Assembly: GCA_947176565.1 (NCBI GenBank)
Contig: CAMWRC010000044.1
Coordinates: 1-7,941, forward strand
Origin: an uncultured Ruminococcus sp.
GTDB lineage: Bacteria > Bacillota > Clostridia > Oscillospirales > Ruminococcaceae
Length of the DNA stretch: 7,941 nucleotides
Direction: 5' to 3'
Numbering within the stretch: position 1 is the first letter of the stretch; each line of letters starts with the position of its first letter. Positions 1 through 6,610 of this stretch are shown here, in pieces. Made by a program: the position numbers and the translations under genes. The notes beneath the pieces were generated by a model. That model was given only the letters and a program-made list of their open reading frames with translations, was not told where the DNA came from and did no database searches.

Positions 1-17
1 AGATAAAAGAATGTGTT

Positions 18-23
18 AAGGAG
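18..23 (+). promoter_or_regulatory. Ribosome binding site that fixes the mreB start
   Basis: AAGGAG lies seven bases before the ATG at 31. A longer in-frame reading begins with GTG at 13, but that codon is upstream of this site and adds only MLRSFK, which is not typical of MreB. The ATG at 31 gives the usual MreB beginning, a few residues before the IDLGTAN motif. Confidence 0.85.
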
Positions 24-30
24 CTTCAAA

Positions 31-1047
31 ATGTTTACAAAAGATATTGGTATAGATTTAGGTACAGCTAATACTTTGGTATATCTCCGCGGCAAAGGAA
101 TTATTATCCGTGAACCATCGGTAGTCGCTGTAAATACAAGAACCGATAAAACACGATACGTCGGAATGGAAGCCAAAGAGGTCATCGGAAGAACTCCGGG
201 TTCTATTGTGGCAGTCCGTCCGCTTAAAGACGGCGTTATTGCCGATTTTGATATTGCCACTACCATGCTTCAGGAATTTATCCGCAAGGCTCTCCGCGGT
301 ACTGTCCTCACAAAAGCAAATGTAATCATCTGTATTCCGTCAGGCGTTACAGCAGTCGAAAGACGAGCAGTCCGCGAATCATGCAAAAAAGCCGGCGCAA
401 ATAATGTCCTTATCATCGAAGAACCTATGGCGGCAGCTATAGGCGCAGGACTTCCTACCAACGCTCCTGCCGGAAATATGATTGTGGATATAGGCGGTGG
501 AACGAGTGAAGTCGCTGTCGTATCTCTCGGCGGTATAGTATCTTCCCGCTCTATCAGATGCGCCGGTGATGAATTTGATGCCTCAATTATAAATTACATC
601 AAGAAAAAATATAATCTCCTTATCGGTGAACGTACAGCTGAAAATATCAAAATCGAAATCGGCTCGGCATTTCCAAGCGAAAAAGAAGAAACCATGGAAA
701 TCAAGGGCAGAAATCTTGTAAACGGACTTCCCGAAAATGTTATTATAAATTCTTCGGAAATACGTGACGCTCTCGTTGAACCACTTGCAAAAGTAATCGA
801 TGCGGTCAAGGCAACTCTTGAAGATACTCCGCCTGAACTCTCAGCGGACATAATTGACCACGGAATTACACTTTCCGGAGGCGGCGCGCTTCTCAGAGGT
901 CTTGACAAGCTTATCGCACGCGAAACCGGTATGCCCGTATACATCGCAGAATATCCGCTCGACTGCGTAGCAGAAGGTACAGGAAAAATTCTTGAAAATA
1001 TCAGTAAATATCAGGACGCACTGACTGAAAATGTCAAGTATTATTAA
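31..1047 (+). CDS. mreB: Rod-shape-determining actin homologue MreB
   Basis: MreB is a bacterial actin that forms ATP-dependent filaments on the inner face of the membrane and guides the elongation machinery (MreC, MreD, RodA, PBP2). The product is 338 residues, normal for the family. The actin-fold ATP site is clear: phosphate-1 loop DLGTAN at residues 9-14, the conserved EEPMAAAIGAG segment from residue 130, phosphate-2 loop DIGGGTSE at 153-160, and the adenosine motif SGGGALLRG at 282-290. The alternative GTG start at 13 is rejected because AAGGAG sits seven bases before ATG 31. The stop codon TAA is part of the mreC ribosome binding site (TAAGGAGG), which suggests coupled translation. Mbl and MreBH are close paralogues, but the mreCD neighbours favour MreB. 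The operon promoter is outside the window. Confidence 0.97.
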   Translation: MFTKDIGIDLGTANTLVYLRGKGIIIREPSVVAVNTRTDKTRYVGMEAKEVIGRTPGSIVAVRPLKDGVIADFDIATTMLQEFIRKALRGTVLTKANVIICIPSGVTAVERRAVRESCKKAGANNVLIIEEPMAAAIGAGLPTNAPAGNMIVDIGGGTSEVAVVSLGGIVSSRSIRCAGDEFDASIINYIKKKYNLLIGERTAENIKIEIGSAFPSEKEETMEIKGRNLVNGLPENVIINSSEIRDALVEPLAKVIDAVKATLEDTPPELSADIIDHGITLSGGGALLRGLDKLIARETGMPVYIAEYPLDCVAEGTGKILENISKYQDALTENVKYY

Positions 1048-1059
1048 GGAGGCAACCTA

Positions 1060-1977
1060 ATGCGTGAATTTCTGAAAAGCATACGGTTTAAAATTCTCCT
1101 TGCCTTTATTGCATTTCTCATGGGTATTATGATATATGCAGTTACACGCGGAGGATATTCGCTTTCCGGTGTATCATTCATTAATACTATAACAAAGCCG
1201 TTCCGTTTTATAACAAATGCAGTATCAATGAAAATCGAAAACGCTGCGGATTCTGTAAATAATGCCGTTTCCTATTACGAGGAAAACAGGCTTCTTAAAC
1301 AGCAGATTGGCGAACTTAACAAACAGCTTACAGATTACGAGGACCTTAAAGAAGAAGTCAAGGAACTCCGTAAACTGGTTGTCATAAAAGAAGAACACCC
1401 CGACAACGTCTTTTCACAGTCCGCCGAGGTACTCGGTTATGTGGCAAATGACCCGTTCAAAGGATTTACTATAGACCGCGGCTATGCCGACGGAATAAAA
1501 CCATACTGCCCTGTTATAACTCCTGAGGGACTTGTCGGAATTACTATCGAAGTTTCGCAGTTTACTTCAACAGTCCGCACGATACTTTCGCCTGACCTTT
1601 CAGTAGCTACTGTATGCTCCGCTACAAATTCCGACTTCGGCATCGTCGAGGGAACTGTTGTCACTGCTGAAAATAATATGACAAAACTGACTCATCTTGC
1701 AATGAATCACGAAATAAAAAAAGGCGACCTCATTGTAACTTCCGGAAGCAGCGGTCTTTTCCCGAAAGATTACGCAGTCGGAACTGTTACAGAAATCGGT
1801 GTTGAAGCAAATGGTCTTTCCGCTTATGCAGAAATCAAACCAAGTGCAGATATTTCACGTATCAGCTCAGTATTTGTAATTATAAATTTTGACAAGAAAA
1901 AAGATATAAATACCAAAAGAGAAGAAGAAAAGAAAGCAGCGATGGAGGCAGCAAATGAGGATAAAGACAACTCGTGA
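1060..1977 (+). CDS. mreC: Rod-shape-determining protein MreC
   Basis: MreC is a bitopic membrane protein whose outside domain links cytoplasmic MreB filaments to PBP2 and helps activate wall synthesis. The 305 residues show the standard layout: a short basic N terminus, one membrane helix at about 10-28, a heptad-like charged coiled coil at about 72-110, then the two beta-barrel region to about 277. Family motifs visible are VITPEGLVG (152-160) and the SGSSGLFPKDYAVG segment (228-241). The C-terminal tail (278-305) is rich in Lys and Glu and probably unstructured. AAGGAGG at 1046-1052 gives a seven-base spacing to the ATG. The end of the gene overlaps mreD by 23 bases in a different frame, consistent with translational coupling inside the operon. 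Confidence 0.95.
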   Translation: MREFLKSIRFKILLAFIAFLMGIMIYAVTRGGYSLSGVSFINTITKPFRFITNAVSMKIENAADSVNNAVSYYEENRLLKQQIGELNKQLTDYEDLKEEVKELRKLVVIKEEHPDNVFSQSAEVLGYVANDPFKGFTIDRGYADGIKPYCPVITPEGLVGITIEVSQFTSTVRTILSPDLSVATVCSATNSDFGIVEGTVVTAENNMTKLTHLAMNHEIKKGDLIVTSGSSGLFPKDYAVGTVTEIGVEANGLSAYAEIKPSADISRISSVFVIINFDKKKDINTKREEEKKAAMEAANEDKDNS

Positions 1978-2512
1978 AAAACGAATATTCTATTTCAAGA
2001 CCACGCTGCGCTGGACGCTGTACTATGTCATTATCCTTACGAGTTTCGTAATTATGACAACAGGTTCGTGGAAAAAACCTGTTCTCCTTGTTCCCGTCGC
2101 ATTATGCATCGCTGTCAACAATGACATTATGGCATCAGCATATACTGGTGCTTTCTGCGGATTTCTGATTGATATAGCCTGCGGCAGACTTGTAGGATAT
2201 AATGCTGTTATTCTTACAATATTTTCCGCAGCCATGACGCTTGTATTTGAACTGTATCTCCGGCGTAAATTCATCAACTATATTGTTCTTACAGCGGTTA
2301 TGACATTTTTGCAGTGTTTTCTTGATTTCCAGTTTTTCTATAAGCTGTGGGATTACGAGAATGTAAACAATATATTCCGGAATACAACTCTCAGAGTATG
2401 GATTTACACTATGATTTCATCAGTTATTCTATATATAATATTCAAAATCATAAATAATCTGCTTATGCCTAAGGAACATCTCACTATAGAAGAAGTCATT
2501 CGCAATAATTAG
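1955..2512 (+). CDS. mreD: Rod-shape-determining membrane protein MreD
   Basis: MreD is the polytopic membrane partner of MreC in the elongation complex. Its exact biochemical role is not settled, and the family is recognised by size, hydrophobicity and position. The 185-residue product has about six membrane helices (roughly 17-36, 40-55, 59-78, 82-100, 106-128 and 146-168). The third carries a GAFCGFLIDIACG stretch resembling the conserved Gly/Asp segment of the family. The start is chosen by GGAGG at 1944-1948, six bases before ATG and inside the mreC coding sequence, so mreD is read from within the end of mreC. Both termini are charged and probably cytoplasmic. The weak sequence conservation of MreD makes position the strongest argument. 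Confidence 0.92.
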   Translation: MRIKTTREKRIFYFKTTLRWTLYYVIILTSFVIMTTGSWKKPVLLVPVALCIAVNNDIMASAYTGAFCGFLIDIACGRLVGYNAVILTIFSAAMTLVFELYLRRKFINYIVLTAVMTFLQCFLDFQFFYKLWDYENVNNIFRNTTLRVWIYTMISSVILYIIFKIINNLLMPKEHLTIEEVIRNN

Positions 2513-2554
2513 AATAATAATGAAAGCTGAAAATCATGCAGTCAGGAGGTTAAG

Positions 2555-4735
2555 ATGAACAAAGCGGCTGATACAATAAAATCAATTATTTTTGTGCTTC
2601 TTATTCTATCTTTCGGAGCAGCCGGCGCAGTAAAACTTATGAAGCTCCAGATTGTAGAGGGCGAAGATGCTGTGGCATCAACAAGATACGACAGCGGAGC
2701 AACTACATTTCAGCGTGAAATACTGCCTACACGTGGAGAAATCATTGACTACAGGGGAAATAAAATAATAAAAAATACCGGAAGAACTGATATAGTTCTG
2801 AAATATGCGTTTTTTCCGCAGGAATTTCAGGAAGGAAATGAAATTCTTATTCAGTGCTACAGGGAACTCGCAGACAAAAAACACAGCTTTGATGACATTC
2901 TGCCGGTCACAATGGAAAAACCTTATTCATATACAGATGACGATACGGAATCAGTCACGGAACTTCTCGGACTTAATGTGTACGCAACCGCTGAAAACTG
3001 TATAGACAAGCTGATTTCCGACTATGAAATATCAGATGATTATACCGACGAGGAAAAACGTATAATCGCCGGTATGCGTTATGCAATGCTTGCAAAGGAT
3101 TTTTCCTACAGTGCGGATTTTGTTCTTGCCAAAAACGTAAATACTGCAACTGTAATCCGTATGAAAGGTCTAAGTACCGTTTTACGCGGAATTGAAGCCG
3201 TTGAATCTGCCGACAGAAGCATTGTCCGCGGAGATATACTTCCGCATGAAATAGGCGTTGTCGGTCCTATATACGCCGAGGAATACGACGAACTCAAAGA
3301 AAAAGGATACAATATGGACGACATAGTCGGTAAAAGCGGTATCGAAAAAGCTATGGAATCCGAACTCCGCGGAGAAAGCGGTATCGAAGAAGTTACTATT
3401 CTCAACGATGCAATAGTCGATATACGTACTATAAGCGATACTGTTCCAGGAGAAACCGTAAAACTTACCATAGACGGAGCATTCCAGCTGAAATTACAGG
3501 GCGTACTGGATAATTTTCTCCAGAATTTCGGCTGGTACGGCGGTCATAAAGTTGAAAAGGGCGCGCTGGTTGTCCTTGATGCAAAAACCGGTGCAGTAAG
3601 AGGCATGGCAACTGCTCCGACATATAACCTCAAGGATTTTGAGGAGAACTATGACAAGCTTCTTGAAGAACCCAATTCCCCTATGTTCAACAGATGTACA
3701 TGGGGTCAGTATCTCCCCGGCTCAACATTCAAGACAGTCACAGCAACTGCCGGTCTGAATGAGGGAGTCATAAAAGGTAATACTTCATATAACTGCACAC
3801 GATACTATGATTTCTATGGCGGTTCATTTCAGTGTACCGGCTATCATTCATATATTTCAGTGCGGAACGCCATATGCGTTTCATGCAATATATTCTTCTA
3901 CGAAACAGCGCGCAATTTAGGAATCGACAACATCACAAAATATGCTAAGCTGTATGGTCTCGGCTCTCCTCTCGGACTTGAAACAGGCGATGCAGGCGGA
4001 TTCCTCTGTAATCCGGAAACATTCGCCGAACGTGGTCAGCCGTGGTATATCGGCTATGTTATTCAGGCTGGTATCGGAAATCAGGACTGCGGATTCACAC
4101 CATTACAGCTTGCAACCGTTGCAAATACTATAGCAAATAAGGGTGTCAGATACAAGCCGTATCTGGTAGACAGTCTCTATACCTACGGCACAAACAAGCA
4201 GATTGAAAAAACGAAAAAAACTATCGCTGAAACTATAGACCTGAATTATGATTACGTTTATGATTATATAATCAGTGGAATGAAAGATGCTGCACTCAAT
4301 GTTCCTGCTCCGTATTCCCTCACGAATCTCGGATTCAGCGTTGCCATAAAAACAGGTACTCCTCAGACTGATGCAAACGACCTCAGCAAGCAAAATTCTG
4401 TATTTATCGGATTTGCACCTGCCGATAAGCCTGAAATCGCTTTTGCTGGTGTTATCGAGGGCGGTGAATATTCAAAATACATGGTGCGCGATATTATACT
4501 TGCTTATCAGGAATGCTTCGGAATCAACGGCTCAAAGGCTGAAAAACAGGAACTTCCGCCGGAAGTCCGCAACGGCACAACAGCTAAAACCAAGCCTACT
4601 ACGACCACCACAACAACCACGACTGACAGCAATACTAAAGATACAAAAAATACCAAGAATAAAAACACAGAAACCACAGATACAAAAACAACTGCTGTAC
4701 AGACAACTTCCGGCGGAACAACTAATGCCGGATAA
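2555..4735 (+). CDS. mrdA: Penicillin-binding protein 2 (class B transpeptidase of elongation)
   Basis: This enzyme forms D,D-peptide cross-links in peptidoglycan on the outside of the membrane and works with MreBCD and the glycosyltransferase RodA. The 726 residues begin with one membrane anchor (about 10-26). A dimerisation (pedestal) domain follows at roughly 50-310, including the LPTRGEIID motif with R60. The transpeptidase domain is complete: S-x-x-K as S390-TF-K393 with the acylated serine, S-x-N as S443-C-N445, and KTGT at 599-602. Four cysteines (414, 427, 441, 444) cluster around the S-x-N motif. After residue about 674 there is a 52-residue low-complexity tail holding 25 threonines. 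AGGAGG at 2544-2549 precedes the ATG by five bases. The gene is last in the mre operon and is followed by a terminator. The length is close to large Firmicutes PBP2 proteins plus the tail. Confidence 0.95.
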   Translation: MNKAADTIKSIIFVLLILSFGAAGAVKLMKLQIVEGEDAVASTRYDSGATTFQREILPTRGEIIDYRGNKIIKNTGRTDIVLKYAFFPQEFQEGNEILIQCYRELADKKHSFDDILPVTMEKPYSYTDDDTESVTELLGLNVYATAENCIDKLISDYEISDDYTDEEKRIIAGMRYAMLAKDFSYSADFVLAKNVNTATVIRMKGLSTVLRGIEAVESADRSIVRGDILPHEIGVVGPIYAEEYDELKEKGYNMDDIVGKSGIEKAMESELRGESGIEEVTILNDAIVDIRTISDTVPGETVKLTIDGAFQLKLQGVLDNFLQNFGWYGGHKVEKGALVVLDAKTGAVRGMATAPTYNLKDFEENYDKLLEEPNSPMFNRCTWGQYLPGSTFKTVTATAGLNEGVIKGNTSYNCTRYYDFYGGSFQCTGYHSYISVRNAICVSCNIFFYETARNLGIDNITKYAKLYGLGSPLGLETGDAGGFLCNPETFAERGQPWYIGYVIQAGIGNQDCGFTPLQLATVANTIANKGVRYKPYLVDSLYTYGTNKQIEKTKKTIAETIDLNYDYVYDYIISGMKDAALNVPAPYSLTNLGFSVAIKTGTPQTDANDLSKQNSVFIGFAPADKPEIAFAGVIEGGEYSKYMVRDIILAYQECFGINGSKAEKQELPPEVRNGTTAKTKPTTTTTTTTTDSNTKDTKNTKNKNTETTDTKTTAVQTTSGGTTNAG
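4577..4732 (+). repeat. Thr-rich low-complexity tail of PBP2, with a nine-Thr run
   Basis: This stretch encodes residues 675-726, of which 25 of 52 are Thr, mixed with Lys, Asn, Asp and a final Gly/Ser-rich segment. Nine consecutive Thr codons occupy 4598-4624 and use all four Thr codons (act, acg, acc, acc, aca, aca, acc, acg, act), so the DNA is not a simple microsatellite. The tail follows the transpeptidase domain and should lie on the wall side of the membrane. Similar Thr-rich extensions are frequent in extracytoplasmic proteins of ruminococci. A role as a wall-spanning or glycosylated linker is inference. Confidence 0.75.
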
Positions 4736-4778
4736 AAAAATCACAGGGACGCATGATAAGCGTCCCTTATTTTTATTT
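4734..4778. terminator. Bidirectional intrinsic terminator between convergent genes
   Basis: An eight-base-pair perfect stem, AGGGACGC at 4745-4752 with GCGTCCCT at 4760-4767, encloses a seven-base loop. On the + strand it is followed by TATTTTTATTT and ends the mre operon just after the PBP2 stop. On the - strand it is followed by GTGATTTTTTT and would end the ttcA-like transcript, whose stop codon is six bases from the stem. One hairpin therefore serves both converging units, and its + strand T tract runs into the last codons of the - strand gene. Confidence 0.88.
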
Positions 4779-5621
4779 ATTATATTCATCAAGAAAATTA
4801 TGTACTTCTCCGCCTGATTTATATGCAATAATCGTGCTGAGATTCACATTCTCGACACTCCGGAAAATATTCTTTTCCACCTGCGGATTGATTTTTTTCA
4901 TCTGGGCAATAAGTGATTTTATTTCCATACGCTTTGATACAGAATGACCGTCCTCTCTAACATCTGAACAGGTTTCCGTGAATCTGCACGCACATTGTAT
5001 AAAATCAAGCTCGTTATATGAACACCAATGCTTTATATCGGCTTCTCTTATAAGATACATTGGACGTATAAGCTCCATTCCCTCAAAATTCGTGCTGTGA
5101 AGCTTAGGCATCATCGTCTGAACCTGTCCGCCGTAAAGCATTCCCATAAGAATGGTTTCAATCACATCATCAAAATGATGACCAAGAGCTATTTTATTGC
5201 ATTTTAGTTCCCTTGCTTTATTATAGAGAAATCCACGGCGCATACGAGCGCATATATAACATGGATTCTTTTCAATATGAGTCACAGAACTGAAAATATC
5301 CGATTCAAAAATATTTATAGGAACAGACAGCTTTTCCGCATTCTCAATGATTTTACAGCGGTTTTCATAATTATATCCGGGGTCCATGACAATAAATTCA
5401 ACTTCAAACGGGAATTTATCATGCCGTTTCAGTTCCTGAAAAAGTTTAGCCATCAGCATTGAATCCTTTCCGCCTGATATACAGACGGCTATTCTGTCAT
5501 TCGGCTGAATAAGTTCATATTCATTTATTCCTTTGGTAAATCTGCACCATATGCTTTTTTTGAATTTCTTTCTCAGACTTAACTCAGCCTTAGCAGTTAT
5601 TTCTGAATTAGTAAGATTCAT
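4773..5621 (-). CDS. TtcA-like PP-loop tRNA-thiolation protein
   Basis: The protein belongs to the adenine-nucleotide alpha-hydrolase (PP-loop) group that activates tRNA bases. TtcA inserts sulfur at cytidine 32 of certain tRNAs in the cytoplasm using an Fe-S cluster. The 282 residues contain the PP-loop SGGKDS at 49-54, the C-x2-C pair C121/C124 in CYICARMRRG, GHHFDD at 147-152 and a later C-x-C (C210, C212) with C218 close by. The C-x2-C pair plus one later cysteine is the cluster-binding arrangement known in TtcA, and it separates this protein from TilS. Its actual tRNA target here is unproven, so no symbol is assigned. ATG at 5621 is preferred over the GTG at 5630, because the AAGGTG motif overlaps that GTG and lies six bases before the ATG. 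It converges on the PBP2 gene. Confidence 0.88.
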   Translation of the reverse strand: MNLTNSEITAKAELSLRKKFKKSIWCRFTKGINEYELIQPNDRIAVCISGGKDSMLMAKLFQELKRHDKFPFEVEFIVMDPGYNYENRCKIIENAEKLSVPINIFESDIFSSVTHIEKNPCYICARMRRGFLYNKARELKCNKIALGHHFDDVIETILMGMLYGGQVQTMMPKLHSTNFEGMELIRPMYLIREADIKHWCSYNELDFIQCACRFTETCSDVREDGHSVSKRMEIKSLIAQMKKINPQVEKNIFRSVENVNLSTIIAYKSGGEVHNFLDEYNK

Positions 5622-5627
5622 AATTTT

Positions 5628-5633
5628 CACCTT
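5628..5633 (-). promoter_or_regulatory. Ribosome binding site deciding the ttcA-like start
   Basis: Read on the - strand, AAGGTG is followed by AAAATT and then ATG at 5621, a six-base spacing. The longer frame would start at a GTG that is part of this same motif, so the ATG is the more credible start. Confidence 0.65.
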
Positions 5634-5647
5634 TTTTAATAATAATA

Positions 5648-5698
5648 CAAGCCGTCTTTCTATCCGGTTATCAGTTTAACGGATTCCGCGACGGCTTG
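5648..5698 (-). other. Large imperfect hairpin between the M23 and ttcA-like genes
   Basis: CAAGCCGTC (5648-5656) pairs perfectly with GACGGCTTG (5690-5698) over nine base pairs. A second arm inside it pairs 5662-5670 with 5677-5684, with one bulged base and a six-base loop TCAGTT, and the two arms are separated by a five-by-five internal loop. On the - strand it begins 14 bases after the M23 stop and ends about 26 bases before the ttcA-like ATG. It may be the M23 terminator, but the following - strand sequence TATTATTATTAAAAAAG is not a clean T tract. A leader structure of the downstream gene is the alternative. Confidence 0.5.
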
Positions 5699-5712
5699 CT
5701 TTTAATAAATAA

Positions 5713-6543
5713 TCAATCGGCTAATTCGGCTATAGGGTCAATATAGCTGCCGTTGTGCAGCATTTCAATATGAAGATGCGGCGCAAGAGAACTTTCAATA
5801 TCTGCTGTATCTCCTACTGTTCCTATCAAATCTCCGCTCACTATGGTATCGCCTTTCTGAACATCAAGTCCCTGCGATAATCCACAATACCTTGTTTCAT
5901 ATCCATTGTGGTGATTCAGCAGAACAGTAACTCCCCATACGGGGTCATTATTAACTTCCATTATTTCGCCGTTTGAAACAGCATATACTTCTGCTCCCAC
6001 ATCAGCGGCAATATCCGCGCCGTTATGGGTCTGCCATGAACCGGTTGTCGGATTTTTTATAAGTTCGCCATTACTGAAAACGCCTATCACATCGCCCATT
6101 TCCGCAAGGGGCTGCTTGACATTTTCAAGTTTTGCGGTATTTACAACAGATTCAACCGGAACTTCTTCCTCAGCTGCCGCAGGTTCAACCGGAACATATT
6201 CCTCCTCAACTGCTACAGGTTCAGCAGGGTCAATTAGTATTACTTCCGCAGGCATGGTCTCTACCGGTGGAGCAGTAGCTACCGGTGTAACTGTAATAGT
6301 ACGCGTTGTTGATGCAACAGCAGTCACCCGATATGTCGGCGCAGTACCTTTCGGCAAATCATTTACACGCCTGTCCACAGCTTCTTCAGATTCAGCAGGG
6401 ATATTCCGCGCTGTAAAATCCTTAGTAAGCTTTTCGCCCTGTTCGTAAGCAAAATAACAAGCTGAACCTATCATTACAGCACTTATTCCAAGAGCTGCAT
6501 AAAATCCTTTTGAGCCTTTATTGTTACCAGAAAAATTTTTCAT
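5713..6543 (-). CDS. Membrane-anchored M23 (LytM) metallopeptidase, SpoIIQ-like
   Basis: M23 enzymes are zinc endopeptidases that cut peptide bridges in peptidoglycan; SpoIIQ is a sporulation member that joins the forespore to the mother cell. The 276 residues show a short cytoplasmic start, one membrane helix (about 13-35), a long Thr/Pro/Glu linker (about 60-135) and an M23 domain (about 145-276). Zinc ligands look intact: H173 and D177 in HNGAD, and the HLH triad H256/H258, so it is predicted to be active. The segment NPTTGSWQTHNGADI before the first ligand resembles the SpoIIQ group, but whether this organism sporulates cannot be told here. GGAGGTG lies six bases before ATG 6543. An upstream in-frame ATG at 6561 has no such site and is rejected. 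The ordinary wall-remodelling M23 class remains an alternative. Confidence 0.88.
   Translation of the reverse strand: MKNFSGNNKGSKGFYAALGISAVMIGSACYFAYEQGEKLTKDFTARNIPAESEEAVDRRVNDLPKGTAPTYRVTAVASTTRTITVTPVATAPPVETMPAEVILIDPAEPVAVEEEYVPVEPAAAEEEVPVESVVNTAKLENVKQPLAEMGDVIGVFSNGELIKNPTTGSWQTHNGADIAADVGAEVYAVSNGEIMEVNNDPVWGVTVLLNHHNGYETRYCGLSQGLDVQKGDTIVSGDLIGTVGDTADIESSLAPHLHIEMLHNGSYIDPIAELAD
6147..6230 (-). repeat. Tandem repeat in the acidic linker of the M23 protein
   Basis: Three related copies start at 6147, 6180 and 6216 on the + strand, each CAGRTTCA followed by similar bases. The first two share TTCAACCGGAAC exactly (6151-6162 and 6184-6195), 33 bases apart. In the protein this gives two and a half units of the form xPxEPxAxEEE at about residues 105-132. 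The periods of 33 and 36 bases keep the frame, which suggests linker growth by tandem duplication. Confidence 0.7.
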
Positions 6544-6549
6544 GTATAA

Positions 6550-6556
6550 CACCTCC
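6550..6556 (-). promoter_or_regulatory. Ribosome binding site deciding the M23 gene start
   Basis: GGAGGTG on the - strand is followed by TTATAC and ATG at 6543, a six-base spacing. It lies inside the first codons of the longer frame that begins at 6561, which argues against that longer start. Confidence 0.85.
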
Positions 6557-6561
6557 GCCAT

Positions 6562-6591
6562 TATTATTGACGGAAAAAAGGCACAATATGC
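6562..6591 (-). promoter_or_regulatory. Possible forespore-type (sigma F/G) promoter for the M23 gene
   Basis: On the - strand GCATA (6591-6587), a 15-base spacer and GTCAATAATA (6571-6562) resemble the Bacillus sigma F pattern GYATA-N15-GGNNANANTR, with one clear mismatch at the second -10 base. With an 18-base spacer, AATAATA also matches the sigma G -10 at six of seven positions as I recall that consensus. The match was found by eye. Against it, the start point would fall on or next to the GGAGG site, leaving almost no leader, and the same bases form part of a possible terminator. Confidence 0.2.
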
Positions 6592-6602
6592 AGAATATTA
6601 CC
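6574..6602 (-). terminator. Weak intrinsic terminator after the 409-residue protein gene
   Basis: On the - strand, AATAT (6599-6595) pairs with ATATT (6589-6585) across a TCTGC loop. GG (6602-6601) can pair with CC (6581-6580) after a small unpaired region, and a run of six T (6579-6574) follows. The T tract and position eight bases after the stop codon fit a terminator, but the stem is AT-rich and imperfect, so partial read-through into the M23 gene is likely. Confidence 0.35.
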
Positions 6603-6610
6603 TATGTTTT

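Noticed and set aside
13..30. GTG start that would lengthen MreB by six residues
   Set aside because: It lies upstream of the AAGGAG site, and the ATG at 31 has correct spacing and a normal MreB N terminus.
594..944. Open frame on the - strand inside mreB
   Set aside because: It lies fully inside a clear mreB gene, has no ribosome binding site or recognisable domain, and has the Ser/Arg-rich composition of an antisense shadow.
1955..1977. Overlap of mreC and mreD as a frameshift or assembly error
   Set aside because: mreD has its own GGAGG site and ATG with good spacing, and short overlaps are normal in this operon type.
3106..3471. 121-codon - strand frame inside the PBP2 gene
   Set aside because: It is antisense to a well-supported domain, with low-information Ser/Ile/Pro composition and no credible start context.
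4598..4624. Poly-Thr codons as a phase-variable microsatellite
   Set aside because: The codons are mixed rather than one repeated unit, so slippage-driven phase variation is unlikely.
4371..4817. + strand frame overlapping the end of PBP2 and the terminator
   Set aside because: It is out of frame with PBP2, crosses the terminator hairpin and has no family features.
6116..6448. 110-codon + strand frame rich in Ser, Thr, Gly and Ala
   Set aside because: It is the complement of the repetitive linker of the M23 protein, so its composition is a by-product of that linker.
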